Assembly (NCBI RefSeq): GCF_000621165.1 | Contig: NZ_KK211218.1 | Span: 529,304 to 593,303 of the forward strand | Length of the DNA: 64,000 nt | Reading direction: 5' to 3' | DNA from: Enterovibrio calviensis DSM 14347 | GTDB lineage: Bacteria; Pseudomonadota; Gammaproteobacteria; Enterobacterales; Vibrionaceae | Shown here: piece by piece, positions 8,797 to 17,429 of the stretch | Numbering within the stretch: position 1 is the first letter of the stretch | How the letters are laid out: each line of letters starts with the position of its first letter | Made by a program: the position numbers and the translations under genes | The notes under the pieces: model-generated | Databases searched by the model: none | The model's input: the letters and a program-made list of their open reading frames with translations, nothing else | Told to the model about the DNA's origin: nothing

Positions 8797-9893
8797 TGCG
8801 CTTCTCCTTCGCCCGATGCTTCACGGGCATCAAATTCTTTTTGAAGCTTACGGATCAGTTCGAGCTCGGATTGGAAGTCCACGTAGTGCGGCAATTTCAG
8901 GTGACTGACAAAGCCCGCCGCTTCCACGTTGTCCCCATGGGAAAGCACAAACTCTTCGTCCTGTGCGGGGCCTTGTGGCACCTCATCGTATTCGCCGCAT
9001 TGCAACGATCTGTCTACCAACGCCATCGACATGGCTTTACGTTCAGAAAAACCAAACGTGACGCCGTAACCTCTAGTAAATTTCGCTTTGTGCTTCTTGC
9101 TGCCTGTGAAGCCATTGATCATCTGGCATTCGGTCATTTCGATATCGCCAATTTCAATCGCAAAGCCTAATTCTTCAGGGACGACTTCAAGCGTGACTTT
9201 CCCAGAACGAATTTCACTGGCGAACGGGTGATTGCGCCCGTAACCTCGCTGGGTGGAATAGCCCAGTGCCAGTAAAAAACCTTCATCACTGCGGGCAAGT
9301 TGCTGCAGCCTCGCGCTGCGGTTTGCCGGGAAGGCTGGCGGCTCCATGGTGATGTCGTCGGGTGCTTTGCCGTTATCTTCCTCTTTCACCGTGAGGTCGA
9401 GGTTTTCCAGAATGCTCATCACCCTTGGGCAATGCGCCATGTCTTCGCTATCACTCGTTGTGTTGGCTTCATCGACTTCCCCGCCCTCTGCCAATAAAGC
9501 AAAATCAAGCAAGCGATGGGTGTAGTCATACGTTGGCCCGAGTACTTGCCCACCTGGCAAATCTTTGTAGGTGGCGGAAATGCGACGCTCGATTTTCATC
9601 GCTTCGGTGTTAGCGGGTTCAGTCACGGCCAAACGCGGCAAGGTGGTGCGATAAGCGCGAAGCAAAAAAATAGCTTCCACCAAATCTCCGCCCGCCTGCT
9701 TAATCGCCAAAGCCGCAAGCTCTTTGTCATAGATGCCGCCTTCGGTCATGACACGGTCAGTCGCGCCCGCCAGTTGCTCGGCAATTTGCTCAACATTCAG
9801 CGCCGCATGAGCGCGTGAGCCACGGCGTTTTTTATCCTGTAATTCATGTGCGGCGGCGATGGCTTTCTCCCCCCCTTTTACAGCGACATACAT
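8793..9893 (-). CDS. phnI: C-P lyase core subunit PhnI
   Basis: The 366-residue PhnI protein is recognised from its N-terminal MYVAVKGGEKAI and the internal stretch QVLGPTYDYTHRLLDFA. PhnI is the nucleosidase that, with PhnG/H/L, transfers the phosphonate to the ribose of ATP and releases adenine. It overlaps phnH by 16 bases and phnJ by 4 bases, so all core subunits are translationally coupled. Confidence 0.96.
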   Translation of the reverse strand: MYVAVKGGEKAIAAAHELQDKKRRGSRAHAALNVEQIAEQLAGATDRVMTEGGIYDKELAALAIKQAGGDLVEAIFLLRAYRTTLPRLAVTEPANTEAMKIERRISATYKDLPGGQVLGPTYDYTHRLLDFALLAEGGEVDEANTTSDSEDMAHCPRVMSILENLDLTVKEEDNGKAPDDITMEPPAFPANRSARLQQLARSDEGFLLALGYSTQRGYGRNHPFASEIRSGKVTLEVVPEELGFAIEIGDIEMTECQMINGFTGSKKHKAKFTRGYGVTFGFSERKAMSMALVDRSLQCGEYDEVPQGPAQDEEFVLSHGDNVEAAGFVSHLKLPHYVDFQSELELIRKLQKEFDAREASGEGEAQ

Positions 9894-10492
9894 GTGGCCT
9901 CCTCATTTTCCAGCGCCACTTCTGTGGAGCGCGGCAATGCAACAACATCACTGCCAGACGTAAACAAAATGTCGATTCCGTGAGGAAATTGGCTGCGTTT
10001 TGTCACCAGCGCTGAAAGGAACAACGGGCTCAAGCCTTTCACTTTCGTTTGCGTCGTTGATTGGATGCCAGGCCCGCTAAGCGTCAACGCATCGCCTTCT
10101 GTCAGGCTTTCCACCTCTACTATCAAGGTGGTGCTTCTGTCGGGGTAATGCTCACTCCCGACATTGAAACCGTCAAAATTCTCCAGCTCACTGCATTTTG
10201 CCAGCGCAAAAACAGAGTCGGCCTTATGCTCTGTGAGTGGTGCCGAGCAGTGAAAACGAACATTCTCAACCAAAGCTTCATCACCTTTAAAGTGGCGCGA
10301 GAACCATAAGTTGGTCACGTTGTCTGCCAACGTCAGCAATACCTGCGTAGCAGCACGACTGGTAGTACCAAACTGGGCGGAATAATTCAGTGAAACGCGT
10401 TTTCCTGGGCGCGACATCGCCTCCATGAGTTCACGAAAAACCTGCTGCGCATCATGCACGGGGGATTCAAAACCCGCGGTTATCTTGCTCAT
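9878..10492 (-). CDS. phnH: C-P lyase core subunit PhnH
   Basis: The 204-residue product carries the PhnH start (GFESPVHDAQQVFRELMEAM followed by SRPG) and the conserved late segment FPHGIDILFTSG. It is a PLP-transferase-like fold without the cofactor and forms a structural subunit of the PhnGHIJ core. The start codon overlaps the phnG stop by 4 bases. Confidence 0.96.
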   Translation of the reverse strand: MSKITAGFESPVHDAQQVFRELMEAMSRPGKRVSLNYSAQFGTTSRAATQVLLTLADNVTNLWFSRHFKGDEALVENVRFHCSAPLTEHKADSVFALAKCSELENFDGFNVGSEHYPDRSTTLIVEVESLTEGDALTLSGPGIQSTTQTKVKGLSPLFLSALVTKRSQFPHGIDILFTSGSDVVALPRSTEVALENEEATCMSL

Positions 10493-10941
10493 TCGTCCTC
10501 TCCCCTCACCATGGTGAAAAAGTCGACTTTACTGGTGGCCACTTCCCTTGCACGCAACTGCTCTTGTTCTGCTTTTTCTACGGCGAGTGGCATTATCAAC
10601 GTATCTTGTAGAACATCCTGTGCCGCGGTTTGCATCATTGCATCCACCACAGCAGCAAGCTCTGCATGCTGTTTATTTCTTCCCGTGACATAGCTATAAC
10701 CCAGCTCGCCGCTTTCCAATCGAACCACAGCGCGGGTGATGGTGACGTCGCCCATATTAAAGGCACTGCCTGTGCCACCCATTTGGGCTCGAACCTGCGC
10801 TAAGCCAAGCTCAGGGGCGCGAACCAATTGGTATTGCGCCGTCAGAGCGAGATTTTCCCAACGCGTTATCAGTGCATTGGCATCAGTTCTGGCAAGGACT
10901 GACATCCAACGCTGGCGCGGTGTTTGTTGTTTCTGTTCCAT
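10489..10941 (-). CDS. phnG: C-P lyase core subunit PhnG
   Basis: The 150-residue product has the PhnG hallmarks RQRWMSVLA near the N-terminus and the central GGTGSAFNMGDVTITRA with the following GYSYVTGR. It belongs to the C-P lyase core together with PhnH, PhnI and PhnJ. It begins directly after the phnF stop (adjacent coordinates), so the regulator and the core genes are on one transcript. Confidence 0.96.
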   Translation of the reverse strand: MEQKQQTPRQRWMSVLARTDANALITRWENLALTAQYQLVRAPELGLAQVRAQMGGTGSAFNMGDVTITRAVVRLESGELGYSYVTGRNKQHAELAAVVDAMMQTAAQDVLQDTLIMPLAVEKAEQEQLRAREVATSKVDFFTMVRGEDE

Positions 10942-11637
10942 TCAGTGCTCCAAAACAATTTCGACCAGATCAGATCGCGTATGGGATGATGAAAACTCCA
11001 CGACCCGGTCGGTTCCTGTGATCACGTTAGTGGTTTTGAACACCATGATGGGTGTCTTGCCGGACAACTGAAGCAAACGGCAATCGGTCTTTTTCGGCAT
11101 CATGGCTCTCAGTCTTGTACTTTTTCGAGTGAGGTGAATACCCAGTTTGTCTTTGAGAAAAGCGTGCAGCGAACCCACTTCGAAATGTTTCACTGCTGGC
11201 CACCATTCGAGTTCAGCAAGGTAGTGGTCGATAACACTCGCTGGCATGCCGTTGATCTTACGAAGCGTGCTCAGCTTGATGATCTGCGATTCCAACTCAA
11301 CGCCAAACATCCCCGCCATTTTCTCATTCGCTGCCACCAGCCCGCGGCTTATCACTTGGCTTGTCGGCAAACTGCCTTGCTCCAATAAGTTGTCAGTAAA
11401 ATGCGCGCCGGGATGCAGCGGGTAGTCATAGGGTTGACTGATCACCATGTTGCCGCGTCCCTGCTGGCGCTCGATGAGACCAGTAAAAACCAGTTCGTCG
11501 ATAGCGCGTCTCACTGTGTGCCGATTAACGACATATTTCTTCGCCAGTTGGGATTCAGGCGGCAGGTAGTCCCCCGCTTGATAATGGCTGCGAACTTCCT
11601 GTTCGAGATCTTTGGCGATATCTAAATACACTCGCAT
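10942..11637 (-). CDS. phnF: GntR/HutC-family regulator PhnF
   Basis: The 231-residue regulator has an N-terminal GntR winged helix (LPPESQLAKKYVVNRHTVRR, residues 25-44) and a C-terminal UTRA ligand domain. It is encoded inside the phn operon between the transporter and core genes, as in E. coli. Known PhnF relatives in other bacteria bind TCTAGA-type palindromes. A matching site, GTTATCTAGACAAGT, lies 34 bases upstream of this gene and a double site lies upstream of phnC, so it probably represses both (inference). Confidence 0.93.
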   Translation of the reverse strand: MRVYLDIAKDLEQEVRSHYQAGDYLPPESQLAKKYVVNRHTVRRAIDELVFTGLIERQQGRGNMVISQPYDYPLHPGAHFTDNLLEQGSLPTSQVISRGLVAANEKMAGMFGVELESQIIKLSTLRKINGMPASVIDHYLAELEWWPAVKHFEVGSLHAFLKDKLGIHLTRKSTRLRAMMPKKTDCRLLQLSGKTPIMVFKTTNVITGTDRVVEFSSSHTRSDLVEIVLEH

Positions 11638-11670
11638 GGTTAATCCCTCTGTATCCCTTTGTGCTTTCGG

Positions 11671-11685
11671 GTTATCTAGACAAGT
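11671..11685. promoter_or_regulatory. candidate PhnF operator upstream of phnF
   Basis: GTTATCTAGACAAGT lies in the 72-base phnE-phnF gap. On the opposite strand this reads ACTTGTCTAGATAAC and is identical to bases 14601-14615 upstream of phnC. The centre TCTAGA is the palindromic core expected for GntR/HutC operators. This suggests an internal, autoregulated promoter for phnF and the core genes. Confidence 0.6.
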
Positions 11686-11709
11686 TGAATCAAATAAAAA
11701 GCTGGTCTG

Positions 11710-12498
11710 TCAGATAAACATCTTGCGAATGTACTGGGATGCAAAGTCGATCAAACTCACTGTTACAATCACGATCAACATGATGGCGGCGGTCTGCTGA
11801 AACTGAAATCCGCGAATCGCTTCCCAAAGCATTACACCAATGCCACCTGCCCCCACCATGCCAACGACCGTGGCTGAGCGAACATTCGACTCGAATCGGT
11901 ACAAGGTGAAAGAAATCCACAGTGGCAATACCTGAGGCAACACTCCGTACATCACTTCCTCAATTTTGTTAGCGCCCGTTGCCCTTACCCCTTCGACAGG
12001 CCCAAGATCAATGGCTTCGACGGCTTCCGAGAACAACTTTGCCAACACACCCGTGGTGTGAACAAACAGTGCCAATACCCCAGCAAAAGGGCCCAAACCT
12101 ACTGCAACGACAAACAACATGGCGAACACCATTTCATTGATGGCGCGCGCGGCATCCATCAAACGGCGCGTCGGCTGGTAAACCCACCAAGGCACAATGT
12201 TTTCGGCACAAAGCAACCCCAGAGGAATCGAAAGAAAGACTGAAAGTACGGTGCCCCAAATCGCAATTTGAATTGTGATCAGGGTTTCTTCGACATAAAG
12301 CCCCCAGTGAGTGAAATCAGGCGGAAAGAAATCAGATCCCAGTTCAGCCATGTTTCCAGCATCTTTGATGAGTTGCGCAGGGTTCATCTCAGATCCCTGC
12401 CAAGACCAGGCAAGCACGACGGCGACAAGCAACATCCCGACAAAGCGTTTCCAATGGGATGTTTGTGGCTCAGTTATAACGGCGGTATCACTGCTCAT
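11710..12498 (-). CDS. phnE: phosphonate ABC transporter permease PhnE
   Basis: The 262-residue inner-membrane permease has about six hydrophobic segments and the binding-protein-dependent EAA loop ([20 protein letters not shown]). With PhnC (ATPase) and PhnD (binding protein) it imports phosphonates or phosphite. Only one permease gene is present, unlike some bacteria with phnE1/phnE2. phnD ends 74 bases upstream. Confidence 0.94.
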   Translation of the reverse strand: MSSDTAVITEPQTSHWKRFVGMLLVAVVLAWSWQGSEMNPAQLIKDAGNMAELGSDFFPPDFTHWGLYVEETLITIQIAIWGTVLSVFLSIPLGLLCAENIVPWWVYQPTRRLMDAARAINEMVFAMLFVVAVGLGPFAGVLALFVHTTGVLAKLFSEAVEAIDLGPVEGVRATGANKIEEVMYGVLPQVLPLWISFTLYRFESNVRSATVVGMVGAGGIGVMLWEAIRGFQFQQTAAIMLIVIVTVSLIDFASQYIRKMFI

Positions 12499-12572
12499 TT
12501 TTATATTCCATCAAGCTAAATTCCCATGTTAGGGAGAAGAGCCGGAACATTGCTCCGGCTCGGGTAACGCTT

Positions 12573-13574
12573 TTATTCCATCGCATCCAGTGCGCTCATT
12601 TGGCGATTCAGGGCAGCCAACGTACTTTTGATGTTTACCAGCTCTGCCGCTTGTTCATCAGAAAGCTTGTCTTGGTTGCTCAGGCCATTGAGTTGCTTGT
12701 ACAGCGCCAATTGGCGGATAGGCAGGAGTTGTAAGTCGCTTGATGGTTTGAACGGTGCCCAATCCAGCGCTTTCAGAATGGCCACTTCCTTCGCATCACC
12801 CGTTGTGCCGTAATTCATGAAGAAGCTGTAGATATCTCCTTTCACGTTTTCTGGCAGGTTCTTACGCCATACTATGGGGTCAGAAGGGATAAGCGGAGAC
12901 TGCCAAATGATTTTGATATCTTTAAATTTTTCAGGATTAGTGCGTTCGAAACGACGCAGGTTTTCAGTGTTGTTAGTCGCAACATCCACTTGCTGGTTGA
13001 ATACCGCAAACAGGTTCACTTCGTGGCTCGAGTTCAAGGTGCGCTTGAAGTCAGTCGGTTGAATGTTGTTTTTTGCAAACACGTAGTAAGAAGGCACGAG
13101 AAAGCCAGACGTTGAGTTTGGATCGCCATTGCCGAAAGCCAGTTCACTGCGGCTTGCAATCATGTCTTCAACACTGTTTATTGGGCTGTCTTTGTGCGCC
13201 ACCAGCAGGCTCCAGTAACCTGGATTACCCTCTGAATCGACGGTTTGCGCAAAGATCTCACCACCTGAGCGGTCAACCGCTTCCATCGCTGACTTGTTAC
13301 CAAACCATGCAACGTCGACTTTGTTGAAACGCATGGCTTGGATAATGCCTGCGTAATCAGGGGCAAAGTAAGCTTTCACTTCCAGACCCATTTTTTTGCT
13401 CATGTCGTCTAGGAACGGGTCCCACACTGATTTGAGGTTTTGCTGGGATTCAGTAGAGATAATACCGAAATTAAGGGTGTCCATTTTTTCATCTGCAGAA
13501 ACGGGTGCAGCAACAGCTGCAGCCAGCATGCCTAGTCCACAGGTGATTTTGCGTAGTGTTCGTAACATCGTCAT
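12573..13574 (-). CDS. phnD: phosphonate ABC transporter substrate-binding protein PhnD
   Basis: The 333-residue periplasmic protein has a signal peptide (hydrophobic core CGLGMLAAAVAAPVSA, cleavage near residue 27). The mature part contains the PhnD pattern LNFGIISTE, then VDVAWFGNKSAME and FGNGDPNSTSGFLVPSYYV, where Ser/Thr residues bind the phosphonate group. A second ATG two codons downstream is better placed relative to AAAGGA and may be the real start. It lies between phnC and phnE. Confidence 0.95.
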   Translation of the reverse strand: MTMLRTLRKITCGLGMLAAAVAAPVSADEKMDTLNFGIISTESQQNLKSVWDPFLDDMSKKMGLEVKAYFAPDYAGIIQAMRFNKVDVAWFGNKSAMEAVDRSGGEIFAQTVDSEGNPGYWSLLVAHKDSPINSVEDMIASRSELAFGNGDPNSTSGFLVPSYYVFAKNNIQPTDFKRTLNSSHEVNLFAVFNQQVDVATNNTENLRRFERTNPEKFKDIKIIWQSPLIPSDPIVWRKNLPENVKGDIYSFFMNYGTTGDAKEVAILKALDWAPFKPSSDLQLLPIRQLALYKQLNGLSNQDKLSDEQAAELVNIKSTLAALNRQMSALDAME

Positions 13575-13595
13575 CGTCCTTTGTGTGTTAACGGT

Positions 13596-14429
13596 TTAGC
13601 TGATGATAGAAAGTGGCGCTTTTTTCAAAGAAGCTGATTGTTCTTCCATACCAACTTCCAGTGTCATTCCCAATTTACTGCCATAGAGTTCGGCCAGTGC
13701 CTGCTTGTCGATAGCGGCACTTTCGCCTTGGTAGAAGATTTTTCCGTCGCGCAATGCGACAACGTGTTGGCAATATTTGAGGGCGTGATCAACCTGATGC
13801 AGCGTGACGATCACAGGAATACCCTCGCGTTGGTTGATGTCGCTGAGTAGCTCCATCACGATGCGGGAAGATTCGGGGTCTAAAGAAGCAATGGGTTCGT
13901 CCGCAAAAATGATTTTGGCTTTTTGCGTTAATGCGCGGGCAATAGCCACGCGCTGTTGCTGACCACCGGAAAGTGTAGAAACGCGCTGATGAGCGAAATC
14001 CTGCATGCCGACACGCTCAAGTGCTGCCATCGCATCCGCTCTCTGTTGCTTGGTGAAGTTTCCGGTGATGGTTCGCCAGAAAGGCGTGTAGTTCAACGCA
14101 CCAATCAGCACGTTGGTCATCACAGATAACCGATTGACCAAGTTGAACTGCTGGAAAATGTAACCGGCTTGGGCACGACAATCGCGAACCTGACCTGAAG
14201 CCCGTCCATGGCTTTGCACCGTTTTGCCAAGTACTTGAATCTGCCCATCCTGGGTTTTATCTGAAAATACCAAACCGCTGAGATGGCGAAGCAACGTCGA
14301 TTTGCCTGAACCAGAAGGCCCCAGTAGCGCCGTCATTTCTTTGTGTTGGATTTTGAGGTTGATCTGGTCGAGCGCTTTGTTTTTTCCAAACGTCTTCGAC
14401 AGACCATTCACTTCGATAATGCTATCCAT
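13596..14429 (-). CDS. phnC: phosphonate ABC transporter ATP-binding protein PhnC
   Basis: The 277-residue importer ATPase has Walker A GPSGSGKST (about residue 36), Q-loop FQQFNLV, signature LSGGQQQR and Walker B IIFADEP. It is the first gene of the phn operon. The promoter region holds a two-arm candidate PhnF operator 154 bases upstream. I did not find a convincing Pho box in the 350 bases before the gene. Confidence 0.95.
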   Translation of the reverse strand: MDSIIEVNGLSKTFGKNKALDQINLKIQHKEMTALLGPSGSGKSTLLRHLSGLVFSDKTQDGQIQVLGKTVQSHGRASGQVRDCRAQAGYIFQQFNLVNRLSVMTNVLIGALNYTPFWRTITGNFTKQQRADAMAALERVGMQDFAHQRVSTLSGGQQQRVAIARALTQKAKIIFADEPIASLDPESSRIVMELLSDINQREGIPVIVTLHQVDHALKYCQHVVALRDGKIFYQGESAAIDKQALAELYGSKLGMTLEVGMEEQSASLKKAPLSIIS

Positions 14430-14582
14430 GTTTTCAGGAACCTCGTTATGTGGTGTCCCTATCGTGTGGTCTGTATGTGTCGTTTATATAACAGTGCGGT
14501 GTCAAAACGGTGGCAAAGCGAGGGGGAATGAAACAGGTCTAAAGCCGAGGATCGCCAGCAGCAAAGAGTTTGTTCCTAAGAC

Positions 14583-14612
14583 ATCTAGATAAGTTCGAGC
14601 ACTTGTCTAGAT
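14583..14612. promoter_or_regulatory. candidate PhnF operator upstream of phnC (two-arm)
   Basis: The inverted repeat ATCTAGATAAGT-TCGAGC-ACTTGTCTAGAT has 12-base arms with one mismatch and a 6-base spacer. One arm is the same sequence found before phnF. Each arm contains its own TCTAGA palindrome, so two dimers could bind. The remaining bases of the 14430-14778 gap hold no gene. Confidence 0.65.
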
Positions 14613-14658
14613 AACCGATTAACGAAATGTTCATGGAAGTATCACATGTTATGAGGCG

Positions 14659-14676
14659 CACTGGTCATGACCAGTG
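14659..14676. repeat. perfect 18-base palindrome CACTGGTCATGACCAGTG
   Basis: This fully self-complementary sequence lies between the phnC operator and the terminator of the neighbouring gene. It could be a second regulator site or part of an extended hairpin; its role is unknown. Confidence 0.5.
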
Positions 14677-14684
14677 CCACCATG

Positions 14685-14704
14685 AAAAAACGACGTTAAC
14701 GTCG
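14685..14704 (-). terminator. intrinsic terminator behind the HIBADH-like gene
   Basis: On the minus strand the stem CGACG-TTAA-CGTCG is followed by six T. It lies 75 bases after the dehydrogenase stop and separates that operon from phnC, which is read in the same direction. Confidence 0.7.
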
Positions 14705-14778
14705 ACAGTTGAGTGAGGGAGGTTTGTATAGAAGCGCGATGCAGAAACGCTTTGTAGCGTTGGGTTTAGTTGCTTGAT

Positions 14779-15678
14779 CTACAACTCACGACGAAGATGG
14801 CTGCCCGTTTGATCTTCAACTAACCGAACAACGGATAAATGCGGTGCATCGTTGCCATATTTCGACAACGCTTCCTCGTAGCTAGAATAGACTTTGTCGC
14901 CTAATTCTAATGGCACTGTCAGGTGAGCACCCAACTCGCTGATAAGACGCATATCTTTGGTGGCAAGCGCCAATGTGAACGACGGATCGTAGCTACCATC
15001 CAAGACTTTCGGCACATAGGATTCCACGACATAGCTGCTCGCACAGCTGTTTTTCAGTACATCCCACAAGGTATCAAGATCCAAATCCGCCTGCTTACCC
15101 AGCATCAGCGCTTCACCAATACCTTGTGCAACCAAATAATTAAGGTGAAGCTGACAGAGCTTTCCAACATACCCTGCGCCACTTGGCCCCATCTCGACCC
15201 GTTTCGCTGTGAAGGCACTCAGTACGTCTTCATATCTATCTAAAACGCAACGCTTGCCACCTACCAGCATGGTCAGTGTGCCTGCTTGTGCGCCCTCGGA
15301 ACCGCCAGTGACAGGCGCATCGACCATCACCAATCCATGAGGTGCTTGCGCTTTCAGTGCCTCCCAATCAGACAGCGCGTTAGTGCTGGTTTCAAACCAC
15401 ACATCGAGCGTTTCGATATTGGCGAAAATCCCTTCTTCGCCCAAAGCAACGGCATTGATTTCCTTTGCGGTGGGTAATGAAGTGAACAAAATCGAACAAC
15501 GCTGCACGAGATTTGCCACACTCTCGCCATCAATCGCACCTTCTGCCACCAAGCTATCAACAGCCTCTTGGTTGATGTCCAATACCCGGAGTTTGTAGCC
15601 GTGTGTCTTGCTCCATTGAAGAAGGTTAGACGCCATGCCGCTACCCATTTTACCTAGACCGATAAATCCGATATCCAT
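14779..15678 (-). CDS. NAD(P)-dependent beta-hydroxyacid dehydrogenase (HIBADH family)
   Basis: The 299-residue product has the N-terminal Rossmann motif GFIGLGKMGSGMASNLL, the substrate-binding signature DAPVTGGSEGA (about 122-132), and the catalytic-lysine region GYVGKLCQLHLN (about 171-180). Length is standard for 3-hydroxyisobutyrate/tartronate semialdehyde/threonate dehydrogenases. It is the last gene of a four-gene minus-strand operon with a strong AGGAG site 10 bases before the ATG. The substrate is unknown. Its partners, a class II aldolase and an enolase-superfamily enzyme, point to a hydroxy- or sugar-acid pathway (inference). Confidence 0.88.
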   Translation of the reverse strand: MDIGFIGLGKMGSGMASNLLQWSKTHGYKLRVLDINQEAVDSLVAEGAIDGESVANLVQRCSILFTSLPTAKEINAVALGEEGIFANIETLDVWFETSTNALSDWEALKAQAPHGLVMVDAPVTGGSEGAQAGTLTMLVGGKRCVLDRYEDVLSAFTAKRVEMGPSGAGYVGKLCQLHLNYLVAQGIGEALMLGKQADLDLDTLWDVLKNSCASSYVVESYVPKVLDGSYDPSFTLALATKDMRLISELGAHLTVPLELGDKVYSSYEEALSKYGNDAPHLSVVRLVEDQTGSHLRREL

Positions 15679-15692
15679 TAAAAGCTTACTCC

Positions 15693-16592
15693 TCAGTCCA
15701 TAAGGTTGTCGGCGCGTATAACGCTTTCGCGTTCAAAATGAATGGGTAACGCTTCGCCATACACCGTTTTGGAATGATGAGGACGGTTCACCGCATAAGG
15801 GTCTGTTACATAAGTCGGCAAGGCGATGATGCGCTCTGTTTTGCCCACAATGGGCGTCACGCTGTGCAAGGAATATCGCCCTTTAAAAAGCTGTAAATCA
15901 CCGGGTTCAAGCGTCAGCACATGGACGGGTTGACGTCCACCAGACAACACATCTGCCACGCCATCGAAATTCTCGTCATGCGGGTTTCGAATGTTAGGGC
16001 AGTATTCAAAGTCGCCCCCGCCTTCGCTTTGCTGAACAAGAATGCTGACCGTGAATTCATTGCCATCAAAATGCCAAGGGAAATGATCGCCCTCTTGCAT
16101 CACGCTATAAGGATTACGCGCCAAAGGATCCGCCCAGCGGTATATAGGCGCAACACCCAAACATTCCGACAGAAAGTGCACCACGACATCGCTGTCATAG
16201 AACTGACGCAGCAAAGACTGCGATTCGAGCCTGTCAGAATTGATGAATGAGCTTCTTCGGCTCATGAAATGACGTTTAGGGTGAGTCGCATCCAGTGACG
16301 CATCGTCTTCTGAAAAATAGGCGTTCACCGTGTCTTCTGAGCGTCGAATCTCTGTGCTGAGTCGTTCAACTTCCGCACGCATCGTATTGATCGCCACGGG
16401 TTGCATGAATTTGGGAATGTGAGCACAACCCGTTTCAGAAAGAGACTGACGACATCGGTCTATGAGCACTTTTCGCTTTGGATGGTGAATATCGTGGATG
16501 GGGTAAGTGTCTAAATCTATCAGTGCATCCAGTGCGATCTCCGCGGCAGAAAAAGCGCTGGGTACCTGGGCATAAAGATTTTGTAGCGTCAT
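15693..16592 (-). CDS. 2-oxoglutarate/Fe(II)-dependent oxygenase
   Basis: The 299-residue cytoplasmic protein has a cupin-like core. The iron triad is visible: HFDGNEF (His and Asp, about residue 176) and, later, SLHSVTPI (His, about 248). An Arg lies a few residues further on in GKTERIIA, the likely 2-oxoglutarate anchor. The HxD motif is intact, which favours a hydroxylase over the halogenase subgroup that has Gly/Ala at the Asp position. It sits between an aldolase and a HIBADH-like dehydrogenase with short gaps (14 and 18 bases), so it probably oxidises an intermediate of the same pathway. Substrate unknown. Confidence 0.82.
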   Translation of the reverse strand: MTLQNLYAQVPSAFSAAEIALDALIDLDTYPIHDIHHPKRKVLIDRCRQSLSETGCAHIPKFMQPVAINTMRAEVERLSTEIRRSEDTVNAYFSEDDASLDATHPKRHFMSRRSSFINSDRLESQSLLRQFYDSDVVVHFLSECLGVAPIYRWADPLARNPYSVMQEGDHFPWHFDGNEFTVSILVQQSEGGGDFEYCPNIRNPHDENFDGVADVLSGGRQPVHVLTLEPGDLQLFKGRYSLHSVTPIVGKTERIIALPTYVTDPYAVNRPHHSKTVYGEALPIHFERESVIRADNLMD

Positions 16593-16610
16593 GTCTTCAT
16601 CTCCAGATCG

Positions 16611-17351
16611 TCAGAGTTTATAGGAACCATCCAGCCGGTCACACAGCCGCAGTAACGCAGGCCATTCGTACATGCCCGGAGAGAATGCTTCATACTGCTT
16701 GGCGCTGAGTTTCCAGATATCCTCTGGACCAGGATCGATGTCAAAGCGTGCGCCATTAAGCTGAATCGCCACTTCGCAAAGTCTAACGAGGTAATACATA
16801 TTCATGAAAGCCTCGCCCGCCGTTTTCCCGACCGCGAGAAAACCGTGGTTACGCATTACCAAACATTTGTTGTCGCCTAGATTTTCTGCAATGCGGAAAC
16901 GTTCATCAGGATCGACCGAGAGCCCTTCCCAATCGTGGTAACCGACTTTCCCAAACAGCATCGATGAGTCTTGCACCCAGAAAGGAATTTCCTTCATCGC
17001 CGTCGCAGCGATGGCACTTTTCGGATGGGCATGGAAAACGAATTTGTTTTCGGCGTGATTGAGATGAATAGCGCTATGGATGATAAAGCCCGCCGTGTTG
17101 ACATCTTTGGGCCCTTCGAGAACGTTGCCCTCTTCGTCGACTTTAATCAGGTTGGATGCGGTCACCTCGTCGTACATCAGGCCAAAACGGTGCATATAGA
17201 AGTGATGTTCTGAGCCCGGCACCCTTGCCGTAATATGATTCCAGATGGTGTCATCCCAACCAAAGTGCGCGGTAAGCCTGAACATGGCCGCCAAATCGAC
17301 TCTGGCATTCCATTGCTGCTCTTCAAGTGATGGCGTTAGCTCTCTATCCAT
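16611..17351 (-). CDS. class II aldolase/adducin family protein
   Basis: The 246-residue product contains the class II aldolase signature: NHITARVPGSEHHF (about 39-52), the Zn-binding HAHP motif (about 108) and MRNHGFLAVG (about 167) with the third His. Family members cleave or isomerise phosphorylated or free sugar acids. This subfamily (DLAAMFRLTAHFGWDDTIWNH) is often annotated only by family. It has a good AGAGGA ribosome site and lies between the 2-hydroxyacid dehydrogenase and the 2OG oxygenase. Confidence 0.86.
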   Translation of the reverse strand: MDRELTPSLEEQQWNARVDLAAMFRLTAHFGWDDTIWNHITARVPGSEHHFYMHRFGLMYDEVTASNLIKVDEEGNVLEGPKDVNTAGFIIHSAIHLNHAENKFVFHAHPKSAIAATAMKEIPFWVQDSSMLFGKVGYHDWEGLSVDPDERFRIAENLGDNKCLVMRNHGFLAVGKTAGEAFMNMYYLVRLCEVAIQLNGARFDIDPGPEDIWKLSAKQYEAFSPGMYEWPALLRLCDRLDGSYKL

Positions 17352-17429
17352 AATTGCTATCCTCTGTGCGCCTTTGTTGGGTAACTATCCGCCACGGATG
17401 GCGATGCGAATTACATTTTCGCGACTCGA

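Noticed and set aside
15693..16592. Possibility that the 2OG oxygenase is an amino-acid halogenase (BesD-like)
   Set aside because: The iron motif is HxD (HFD); halogenases of that type have Gly or Ala in place of the Asp.
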